From Acidobacteriota bacterium (GTDB lineage: Bacteria; Acidobacteriota; Vicinamibacteria; Marinacidobacterales; Marinacidobacteraceae): DNA of 64,000 bases. The notes beneath the pieces were generated by a model. The model was given only the letters and a program-made list of their open reading frames with translations, was not told where the DNA came from and did no database searches. Positions 9,207-15,830 of the stretch are shown one piece after another. The translations under genes and the position numbers were made by a program. The stretch spans positions 27,504 to 91,503 of the forward strand of contig JAJEFG010000071.1 of assembly GCA_022820545.1 (NCBI GenBank), read 5' to 3'. Each line of letters starts with the position of its first letter. Positions within the stretch are counted from its first letter, which is position 1.

Positions 9207-9995
9207 TTGTCCTCCGGAGCGCTCGAACCGATTCCCGCCGTGGACCTCTCCGGCGGCCGGGTCGTGCGCCTTCTCCGGGGGGTGCGGGAGCGCGAGACTG
9301 TCTACGGCGACGACCCGCTCCGGACGGCGGGCGAGTTCGCCGCCGCCGGGGCGCGCTGGCTGCACGTGGTGGATCTCGACGCGGCCTTCGGGGACGGCGG
9401 GAACCGGGAGGCGATCCTGCGGCTCCTCGGCGAGTCGCCGCTCCGGGTGCAGGTGGCCGGCGGCGTCCGCACGGTGGAGTCCTACGCGGCGCTCCGGGAG
9501 GCGGGCGCCGCCCGGGTCGTGTTCGGAACCGTCGCGGTCGAGGCCCCGCAGGTGGTGGAGGAGGCGATCCGGATCGACGGGACGGGGGTCGCGGTGGCGC
9601 TCGACGTGCGCGGCGGCCGGCTGCAGACCCGGGGCTGGGTCGAACCGGCCCCCGAGGCCGCCCCTCGGCCGACGTCGCCGGAAGCCGCGGCGCGTCACTG
9701 GGGCGAGTGCGGTGCGTCCGCCATCGTGTACACGAGCGTCGAGCGCGACGGCACCATGGAAGGGCCGGACGCGGAGGCCGCCCTGCGGGTGGCCACCGCC
9801 TCCGGGCTACCGACGGTGGTGGCGGGCGGCGTCGGGGCGCTCTCGCATCTCAGGGCGGTGCGCACCGCCGCCGGGGAGCATGAGCTCACCCTCGGCCGCC
9901 GTCCGGTGGAGGGCCGCCTCGCCGGCGTGATTCTGGGGCGGGCGCTCTACGAGGGGCGGTTCACCCTTCCCGAGGCCCAGCAGGCGCTCCGGTAG
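9207..9995 (+). CDS. hisA: HisA, ProFAR isomerase
   Basis: 262 residues, (beta/alpha)8 barrel. It performs the Amadori rearrangement of ProFAR to PRFAR. The catalytic aspartates are seen as Asp13 (IPAVDLSGG) and in VALDVRGGR, with phosphate loops VAGGVRT and VVAGGVGAL. The TTG start at 9207 has a GGAGGAG ribosome-binding site at 9191-9197, inside the end of hisH. It is the last gene of the plus-strand his cluster and ends 14 bp from the convergent hisIE. Confidence 0.93.
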   Translation: MSSGALEPIPAVDLSGGRVVRLLRGVRERETVYGDDPLRTAGEFAAAGARWLHVVDLDAAFGDGGNREAILRLLGESPLRVQVAGGVRTVESYAALREAGAARVVFGTVAVEAPQVVEEAIRIDGTGVAVALDVRGGRLQTRGWVEPAPEAAPRPTSPEAAARHWGECGASAIVYTSVERDGTMEGPDAEAALRVATASGLPTVVAGGVGALSHLRAVRTAAGEHELTLGRRPVEGRLAGVILGRALYEGRFTLPEAQQALR

Positions 9996-10009
9996 GGGTC
10001 CTGGCCCGT

Positions 10010-10654
10010 TCAGGAACCCTGGTCCGGGAACCGGCGGGTGATTTCCGCCGCCACCTGCCGTCCGTCGATTCCGAGGGCCTCGAGCAGGACGAGGAGGTGG
10101 TAGACGAGATCCACGGTCTCGTTCACCACCTCGCCGGCTGACCCGGAGACGGCGGCGAGCGACACCTCGACGGCTTCCTCCCCCACCTTCTGGGCGATGC
10201 GCGGGGTGCCCGCGTTGAGCAGGGCCGCCGTGTAGGAGCCCTCGGGGCGGCTCGCCGCGCGCTCCCGCACGATCCGGGTGAGCGCGCTCAACGCGGGTCC
10301 GAGTTCCGGGGCGGGGGCGGGCTCCGGCGCCCTTCCTCCCTCCGTCACCGGTTCGAAGAAACACGACGTCCGGCCGGTGTGGCAGGTCGGACCGGTGGGG
10401 TCCGCCTGCACCAGGAGGACGTCGCCGTCGCAGTCGGCGGTCAGCGAGCGGAGATGGAGCTCGTTACCTGAGGTTTCGCCCTTCTTCCAGAGGGTCCGGC
10501 GGCTCCGCGACCAGAAATGGACCCGGCCGCTCTCGATCGTCCGGGAAAGGGCTTCTTCGTTCATCCAGGCCAGCATGAGGACCCGGCCGCTGACCGCGTC
10601 CTGGACCACGGCGGGCGCCAGCCCCGCCTCGTTCCACTGGATCTTCGGACTCAT
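10010..10654 (-). CDS. hisIE: HisIE, PR-AMP cyclohydrolase / PR-ATP pyrophosphohydrolase
   Basis: 214 residues, bifunctional. The N-terminal HisI domain (about 1-115) has the zinc/magnesium motifs DCDGDVLL and [13 protein letters not shown]. An Ala/Pro/Glu-rich linker leads to the C-terminal HisE domain (about 125-214), which carries [11 protein letters not shown], typical of the MazG-like pyrophosphohydrolase fold. It catalyses steps 2 and 3 of histidine synthesis. Its start overlaps the hisF stop (ATGA), and it is transcribed towards hisA. Confidence 0.94.
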   Translation of the reverse strand: MSPKIQWNEAGLAPAVVQDAVSGRVLMLAWMNEEALSRTIESGRVHFWSRSRRTLWKKGETSGNELHLRSLTADCDGDVLLVQADPTGPTCHTGRTSCFFEPVTEGGRAPEPAPAPELGPALSALTRIVRERAASRPEGSYTAALLNAGTPRIAQKVGEEAVEVSLAAVSGSAGEVVNETVDLVYHLLVLLEALGIDGRQVAAEITRRFPDQGS

Positions 10655-11454
10655 GGAACGACGGCGAGTTCCGGAACGCTGAAGAAATCGGCCTCCGGCG
10701 GACGGACCGGGATCCCCCGCCGGGCGAGGAAACGCTTCACCTCGGCAACCGGATGAATGCCGCGATGGAAGATGGACGCGGCGAGCGCCGCGCTCGCGCC
10801 CGTCGCTTCGAAGACCTCGGCCAGGTGCGAGGGGTGGCCGGCGCCCCCGGAAGCGATCACCGGGACGGAAACGGCCTCGGTCGCTTCCCGGAGTTGCTCG
10901 ATGTCATAGCCGTCCGCGGTCCCGTCCCGGTCCATGCTGGTGAGGAGGATCTCCCCGGCGCCGAGGTCCTCGCCGCGCCGGAGCCATTCGATGGCGTCCC
11001 GTCCGGTGGGGATCCGCCCTCCCGCCACCACTACCTCGAACCCGGCCCCCGGGACGCGGCGGGCGTCCACCGCGAGCACCAGGCACTGGGACCCGAACCG
11101 GCGGCTGCACTCGGCGAGGAGCTCCGGCCGCTCGACCGCCGCGCTGTTCAGGGAGACCTTGTCGGCGCCGGCCCGGAGCAGGTTGTCCATGTCGGCGACC
11201 GAGCCCACCCCGCCTCCGACCGTGAAGGGAATGGTGAGCGCTTCCGCCACCCGCCGGACGGTGCTCAGCGCGGTCCCGCGCGCCTCCCAGGTGGCGGTGA
11301 TGTCGAGGAGGCAGAGCTCGTCCGCTTCGGCGGCGTCGTACGCCACGGCGCATTCCACCGGATCCCCCTCGTCGGTGAGGTTCTTGAACCGCACGCCCTT
11401 GACCACCCGGCCGTTCCTCACGTCGAGGCAGGGAATGATCCGGCGGGCGAGCAC
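10651..11454 (-). CDS. hisF: HisF, cyclase subunit of IGP synthase
   Basis: 267 residues, (beta/alpha)8 barrel. With HisH it makes imidazoleglycerol phosphate and AICAR. The catalytic residues Asp11 (CLDVRNG) and the aspartate in LAVDARR are present, with LTSMDRDGT and phosphate loops GGGVGS and SGGAG. It heads a two-gene hisF-hisIE operon opposite in strand to the other his genes. The C-terminus has a short extension beyond the barrel. Confidence 0.95.
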   Translation of the reverse strand: MLARRIIPCLDVRNGRVVKGVRFKNLTDEGDPVECAVAYDAAEADELCLLDITATWEARGTALSTVRRVAEALTIPFTVGGGVGSVADMDNLLRAGADKVSLNSAAVERPELLAECSRRFGSQCLVLAVDARRVPGAGFEVVVAGGRIPTGRDAIEWLRRGEDLGAGEILLTSMDRDGTADGYDIEQLREATEAVSVPVIASGGAGHPSHLAEVFEATGASAALAASIFHRGIHPVAEVKRFLARRGIPVRPPEADFFSVPELAVVP

Positions 11455-11519
11455 CGCGCGATTCTAGGGCGGCCGGCAGCGCCGACCTCAGCCACCCGGA
11501 TGGCAGAACGGCTTGGAAC

Positions 11520-11621
11520 GCCGGTCTCCAGGCCGGCACGCGCAGCGCTCCGCGCTGCGCATGTCGTGATCTCACGCGGAAAAAAGCGGCTCGGACCTCC
11601 GCGTTGGGCTCCCCAACGCGG
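11520..11621. repeat. Cluster of three palindromes in the hisF/Fic divergent gap
   Basis: Three inverted repeats sit in about 100 bp between divergent genes. They are GCCGG(N)GGCCGGC at 11520-11537; a perfect 9-bp stem GCGCAGCGC/GCGCTGCGC (11540-11548 with 11552-11560); and a perfect 10-bp stem CCGCGTTGGG/CCCAACGCGG (11599-11608 with 11612-11621). Both flanking genes start here, so they are not terminators. The first unit resembles the GCCGGCCTCCGGCCGGC unit found near 21.2 kb and 63.7 kb. They look like REP-type intergenic repeats. Confidence 0.6.
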
Positions 11622-11672
11622 GCGGCGCGCAGAGATGCGCCACACGCCGGCACGGACTCCTAAACTTCCCGG

Positions 11673-12440
11673 ATGAGCGAAGCCCTGCCGCTTCATCCGG
11701 GTGCGGGGACACCGAGCCCGCAGGGCCCCGGACAGGAAATCCGCGCGCGGCGCGACCGGATCCGGAAGCGGGCGGGGAGCGAGCGGTGGCGCTCCGGGCG
11801 GGAGGCCCTGGTGGTGGAGGCGGCCCGCGCGACGCTGCAACTGACCGGGACGGCCTTCACCGAACCGGAGATTCAGGCGGCGCGCCGGGGGGCGCCCACG
11901 CCCGCGTTCGGCCCCGCGCTCGGGGCGCTCGGCCTTCTCGCAAGCGCCGCCCCGGGACGCGACCCCACCGTGGAGCTGATCGGTGAGGTTCACGCGGTCT
12001 CCGGCGGCGTCGCCGGAGCAAGCCCCTTCCGCACCATCCAGATCGAGCCGCAGTTTCAGGGGGCCAGCCTCTCGCCACCCCAGACCGTGGCGCTTCGCCT
12101 CGGCAACCTCCTGGAGTGGGTCTCCGGCGCCAGCGGGCGCGATCTCGAGACCGCGCCGCGCGCGGCCCTCTTCTTTGCCCGGTTCCTCGAGATCTCACCC
12201 TTCGAGCGCGCGAACTTCCGGGTGGCGCACCTGATGCTCACCTTCTTCGCCCTTGCCGACGACCAGCCGCCGATCTGGTTCGAGGTGGAGGATGCGCCTG
12301 GCATCCGGGAAGACGTCTCGCGCGCCTTCCGTTTCGACACCGCGCCGCTCACGGAGCGCATCGAGCGGTCCCTCCACCGTTCCCTGGACCGCATCGCCGG
12401 TCCGGCCGGCGCGCCCGCTACAATCCGAAACATCGGGTGA
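11673..12440 (+). CDS. Fic-fold protein with degenerate active-site motif
   Basis: 255 residues. The N-terminal part (TGTAFTEPEIQAA) resembles the alpha-inh/clasp region before Fic domains. The segment around residues 163-205 follows the Fic core, but the motif HPFx(D/E)GNGR reads S175-P-F-E-R-A-N-F-R183. The catalytic His is Ser, the acidic residue is Arg and both glycines are replaced; only Pro, Phe, Asn and Arg remain. AMP transfer by the usual mechanism is unlikely. Assignment to the Fic fold is by pattern only. It is followed on the same strand by the small membrane protein and the TGA-containing DCC gene. Confidence 0.55.
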   Translation: MSEALPLHPGAGTPSPQGPGQEIRARRDRIRKRAGSERWRSGREALVVEAARATLQLTGTAFTEPEIQAARRGAPTPAFGPALGALGLLASAAPGRDPTVELIGEVHAVSGGVAGASPFRTIQIEPQFQGASLSPPQTVALRLGNLLEWVSGASGRDLETAPRAALFFARFLEISPFERANFRVAHLMLTFFALADDQPPIWFEVEDAPGIREDVSRAFRFDTAPLTERIERSLHRSLDRIAGPAGAPATIRNIG

Positions 12441-12471
12441 TCGAGGGCGCCGCTCCGGCGGCGCCGGCCCG

Positions 12472-12756
12472 ATGTCCGGAATGATCCAGCCGTTCGGCTC
12501 TCTCGGCTCCCTTGCTTCCTGGGCCATGCTCCAGCAGCGGCAGGTCGTCGAGTACGTCACTCTCCCGAGCGAGGAACCGGAGCGCGGGATCCTGACGCTC
12601 ATTCTGGAGTCCTTCGCCCTTGCCGGAACTCTGCTCCTGGGTACGGTGCTGATCGGGCTCGGCGTGGGGCTCTTCCGCGTCTGGCTGCTGCGCCGGTATC
12701 CGGAGAACAGCTTCAACGGAAGCGGACGGGACACCCCCCGGCTCGATCTGAGTTGA
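12472..12756 (+). CDS. Small single-pass membrane protein of unknown function
   Basis: 94 residues from ATG 12472; ATG 12481 is an alternative. One strong transmembrane helix is seen (ALAGTLLLGTVLIGLGVGLF), followed by a basic stretch (RVWLLRRYP) that suggests the C-terminus stays in the cytoplasm. I do not recognise a family. Its stop (TGA 12754-12756) overlaps the TTG that starts the DCC selenoprotein candidate, so the two are probably coupled and possibly functionally linked. Confidence 0.6.
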   Translation: MSGMIQPFGSLGSLASWAMLQQRQVVEYVTLPSEEPERGILTLILESFALAGTLLLGTVLIGLGVGLFRVWLLRRYPENSFNGSGRDTPRLDLS

Positions 12757-13187
12757 GGTCGGCGGGAACCTCTCCGTCGGCCGTCAACCGCCGCTTTCCT
12801 GACGGCGTTCCCATCGTCATCTATGACGGGGGTTGAGGTTTCTGCACCCGCGCCGCGGTCGCGGCGGCCCGCTTCGCGGAAGGCCGGCCGGTCCGTTTCG
12901 CGGCGCACCAGGAGCTGACGGACGGCCAGTTGCGGCAACTGAGCGTCTCGCGCAGCGCCTGTGAGAAGCGGGTTCGTTTCCGGGACGTCCGCGGCAGATT
13001 CCACGGCGGCGCCTTCGCGGTCAACCGGTTCATCCTCCACGCCGCCCCGCCCGGGTGGAAGGGACTTCCGGCCCGTTTCCTGGTGGTGGCCGCCTACGTC
13101 CTTCCCCCTCTCCTGCTGGCCGAACTCGCGGCGTACGAGATCGTCGCCCGCAACCGGAACTGCCGTCTCCTCAACCGAGACCGCTAA
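12753..13187 (+). CDS. DCC-family (DUF393) thiol oxidoreductase, candidate selenoprotein
   Basis: Read through one in-frame TGA (12834-12836), the frame gives 144 residues with the whole DCC/DUF393 pattern. The start VPIVIYDGG is followed by the TGA as residue 28, then GFC with Cys31; later come GGAFAVNRFI, PPGWKGLPARF and ending VARNRNCRL. In this family the motif is DGxCxxC; here it is DGG-U-GFC, so selenocysteine would replace the first redox cysteine. Both sides of the TGA are intact and in one frame. The only standard start upstream is TTG 12753, overlapping the preceding stop. The alternative is a pseudogene by a Cys-to-stop change. No sel genes are in the window to decide. Confidence 0.72.
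12851..12866 (+). promoter_or_regulatory. Possible bacterial SECIS hairpin
   Basis: A perfect 6-bp stem CGCCGC/GCGGCG (12851-12856 with 12861-12866) closes a GGUC loop, starting 14 nt after the in-frame UGA. The loop is 20 nt from the UGA. Known bacterial SECIS elements lie just downstream of UGA with the apical loop at roughly this distance, and the E. coli fdhF loop also has a GGU core bound by SelB. Such GC stems arise often by chance in DNA this GC-rich, so the hairpin alone is weak evidence. Confidence 0.45.
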
Positions 13188-13224
13188 CCGGTATCCTGCG
13201 CCGGTACGTCCGAGGAGGATTCCC

Positions 13225-14100
13225 GTGTCCAGAGCCCTTTTCCTGACCCTCGTTGCTGTCCTGCTCCTGCTCGGTTGCGGGGCGCCCCCCATGGAAGAAG
13301 AGCCCATGGAGCCCACCGCGGTCGCCGTGGACGACCAGCCGGCCGGCGAATACGTCCGGTTCGCGGACGCATCGGGCGCGGCCGCCTGGGGGCGGATCGA
13401 GGGCGAGGAGATCGTGGTCCTCCACGCCGCGCCCTGGGCGGGTGGGGCTCCCACCGGAGACCGGGTGGCGCGGGACGGAGCACGCCTCCTGGCGCCCGCC
13501 GACCCCGGCAAGGTCATCGCCATCGGCCTCAACTACGCCTCGCACCTGGGCGGGCGCGAACCGGCGCCCTATCCCGGGGTCTTCGCCAAGTTGCCGACCA
13601 GCATCGTCGGCCCCGGCGACGCCATCGAAATGACCGAGGATGCCGGCAACGTCCACTACGAGGGCGAGTTGGTGCTGGTCATCGCCAAGGAAGCGAGCGA
13701 CGTCCCGGTGGAGGCGGCGCAGGAGTACATCTTCGGGGTGACCGCCGGCAACGACGTCAGCGAAAGGGACTGGCAGAGCGCCGATCTCCAGTGGTTCCGC
13801 GCCAAGGCGGCGGACACCTACGGCCCCATCGGCCCGGTGATCTCGCGCGGCGTCAACTACGACGATCTCGAACTCACCACCCGGCTGAACGGGGAGGTCG
13901 TCCAGCAGCAGCGCACCAGCGACCTGATCTTCGACACGAGCGACATCGTGAGTTACGTGAGCCGCTACGTGACCCTGATGCCGGGCGACGTCATCTTCAC
14001 CGGGACCCCCGGCACCACCCAGGCGATGAACGAGGGAGACATGGTCTCCGTCGAGGTCGAGACCGCGGGGGTCCTCGAAAACCCGGTCGCCCGCCGCTGA
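13225..14100 (+). CDS. FAH-family hydrolase/isomerase with a lipoprotein signal
   Basis: 291 residues from GTG 13225, with ribosome-binding site GAGGAGG at 13212-13218. The N-terminus is a lipoprotein signal (SRALFLTLVAVLLLLGC, acylated Cys18). The rest is a full fumarylacetoacetate-hydrolase domain: IAIGLNYASHL, the metal-binding HYEGELVLVI, TAGNDVSERDWQ, ADTYGPIGPVI and GDVIFTGTPG. Members of this family normally act in the cytoplasm on 2-keto acids or acylpyruvates, so membrane anchoring outside the cytoplasm would be unusual. The substrate is unknown. It lies 37 bp after the DCC gene. Confidence 0.85.
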   Translation: MSRALFLTLVAVLLLLGCGAPPMEEEPMEPTAVAVDDQPAGEYVRFADASGAAAWGRIEGEEIVVLHAAPWAGGAPTGDRVARDGARLLAPADPGKVIAIGLNYASHLGGREPAPYPGVFAKLPTSIVGPGDAIEMTEDAGNVHYEGELVLVIAKEASDVPVEAAQEYIFGVTAGNDVSERDWQSADLQWFRAKAADTYGPIGPVISRGVNYDDLELTTRLNGEVVQQQRTSDLIFDTSDIVSYVSRYVTLMPGDVIFTGTPGTTQAMNEGDMVSVEVETAGVLENPVARR

Positions 14101-14104
14101 TCCG

Positions 14105-14401
14105 CTAGCTCGTGGCGGCCTTGCTGAGGCGCCGCCCGAGGTGTTCCTCGATCGCCGAACAGGGGACGAACATGGGCTTTTCGTCCACCTCGATGCGGAC
14201 GGCGCACGTCCCGGGGGTGTCGCTCGAGACCTCGTAGGTTCCCGAAAAGGTCCCGAGCGGGGTGGGGAGCGAGAACTCGCCGAACCCGGGACCTTCGGCA
14301 CCGCTGACCGTACCGCCGAAACGGGCGAAATCGGCCCGCAGCGCCGCAAGGAGACTTGAGACCTCGGCCCGCAGGCTGAAGTCGAACTGGCAGGCGGACA
14401 T
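14105..14401 (-). CDS. Small conserved-looking protein, unknown function
   Basis: 98 residues starting MSACQFDFSLRAEV. It has alternating beta-like segments (FSLPTPLGTFSGTYEV, CAVRIEVDEKP) and no signal peptide or transmembrane helix. No family is recognised with confidence. It lies 13 bp downstream of the M20 peptidase gene on the same strand and is probably co-transcribed with it; it converges with the FAH gene. Confidence 0.6.
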   Translation of the reverse strand: MSACQFDFSLRAEVSSLLAALRADFARFGGTVSGAEGPGFGEFSLPTPLGTFSGTYEVSSDTPGTCAVRIEVDEKPMFVPCSAIEEHLGRRLSKAATS

Positions 14402-14414
14402 TGCGGCTACCCGC

Positions 14415-15725
14415 CTAGTTTCCGGATTCGAAGCCGGCCTCGGCCAGCACCAGCAGCAGCGCCTTCTGGATGCCCAGGTGCCCGTCCCGGTTGGCCCACC
14501 ACTCGTGGAGCGAGTGGGCGCCGAAGCCCTCCCCGCCGCTGCCGATCGTGGTGGCGGGGATTCCGAGCGAGATGGGGACGTTCGAGTCGGTGGACCCCAT
14601 GCTGAGTTCCGGCTCCTCTCCCACGGCGCGGGTGGCGGCGAAGGCCCGCTGGATGAGGGGGGTGTCGATGGCCACCATGCCGGAGGGCCGGTTCCCGATC
14701 ATCTCGATTTCCACCGTGAGTTCCTCGCCGTCGCGCCGCAGCTCGTTCTGCTCGGCGAGCGCGTCGGTCATCGCGGCCTGGAAGATGGCGTCGATTTCCT
14801 CGAGCCGTCCAGGCTCCATGGACCGCATGTCCACCTCCATCCAGTTCTCGAACGGGATCGAGTTCACCGAGGTCCCGCCGCCGATGCGGCCGATGTTGTA
14901 GGTCGTCTTGGCGCCCGCGGTGACGTATTCCCCGGCGCGGTCGTCGAAGAGCTTGATGGCCCGGGCCATGGCGTGCGCGGGATTCCCGAGGCCGAAGGCG
15001 CCCCACGAGTGCCCCCCGGGACCCAGGAAGCGCACCCGGTAGCGATGGGAACCGATGGCGTGATTCAGCACGCGCGTGTTGCTCGTGCCGTCGATCGCGA
15101 TAAACGCGTCGATTCTCGGCGCGCCGTCCCGGAAGAGGTGCTTCACCCCGCGGAGGTCGCCGATGCCCTCTTCGCCGACTGACCCGACGAACAGCACGTC
15201 GTCCCGGGTATCGAGTCCGTGGCGATCCATGACCTTGAGGATGGTCAGCATCGTCACCAGGCCGCGCGTGTCGTCGGCGATTCCGGGGGCCATGAGCTTG
15301 TCGCCCTCCCTCCGGACCGTGACGTCGGTTCCTTCGGGGAAGACGGTGTCGAGGTGGGCCACCACGGCCACCGTCCGGCCGCCGCCCCGGCCTTCCCGGC
15401 GCGCGACGACGTTGCCGATCTCATCCAGCTCCGCGTCGAGTCCCGCTTCCCGGATGAGTCCGCGGTAGTGGGCGGCCCGTTTTTCTTCCTTGAAGGGCGG
15501 CGCCTCGATCTCCGTCAACTCGATGAGCAGGCGTTCGTTCTCCTCGTCCATCGCGAGGACGGCTTCGAGCGCGGCCACGACCCGGGGGTCGGCCGTGATC
15601 GCCGCCATCTCGGTCTCGTACTCGGGGAGCACCTCGAGTTCCTGGGCCCCGGGGCCGAGCGCCGGCAGGAGCACGGCGACGGTCAGGAAGGTTGGCAGTT
15701 GCGGTCGAAAACGCGAAAACGGCAT
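14415..15725 (-). CDS. Secreted M20-family metallopeptidase (peptidase T-like)
   Basis: 436 residues with a signal peptide (FLTVAVLLPALGPGAQ). Di-zinc aminopeptidase/carboxypeptidase of the M20 family. Metal and catalytic motifs seen: VVAHLDTVFPEG (His, Asp), APGIADDTRG (bridging Asp), VGSVGEEGIGDLRG (general base Glu and ligand Glu) and the C-terminal GAHSLHEWW histidine. The dimerisation domain has HAIGSHRYRVRFLGPGGHSWG. It would act on peptides in the periplasm. The start ATG is divergent from the alkaline-phosphatase-type gene across about 105 bp. Confidence 0.88.
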   Translation of the reverse strand: MPFSRFRPQLPTFLTVAVLLPALGPGAQELEVLPEYETEMAAITADPRVVAALEAVLAMDEENERLLIELTEIEAPPFKEEKRAAHYRGLIREAGLDAELDEIGNVVARREGRGGGRTVAVVAHLDTVFPEGTDVTVRREGDKLMAPGIADDTRGLVTMLTILKVMDRHGLDTRDDVLFVGSVGEEGIGDLRGVKHLFRDGAPRIDAFIAIDGTSNTRVLNHAIGSHRYRVRFLGPGGHSWGAFGLGNPAHAMARAIKLFDDRAGEYVTAGAKTTYNIGRIGGGTSVNSIPFENWMEVDMRSMEPGRLEEIDAIFQAAMTDALAEQNELRRDGEELTVEIEMIGNRPSGMVAIDTPLIQRAFAATRAVGEEPELSMGSTDSNVPISLGIPATTIGSGGEGFGAHSLHEWWANRDGHLGIQKALLLVLAEAGFESGN

Positions 15726-15830
15726 AACCGCCCAATGCTATCCGAGTCGATGCCGCACACGGCCGCCGCCTTTTCGAAGCTCGGGATGTGCGTCAAACCG
15801 CCGGCCCCCGGCGGTAGGCTCCCGGCGCCA

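Noticed and set aside
12930..13187. Short ORF starting at TTG 12930 as the whole gene
   Set aside because: It would lack the N-terminal half of the DCC domain, including the redox motif, although that half is present in the same frame before the TGA.
12195..13532. 445-residue minus-strand ORF across the DCC gene
   Set aside because: Low-complexity Arg/Pro/Ser composition, antisense to several recognisable plus-strand genes. The DCC family match on plus explains the region.
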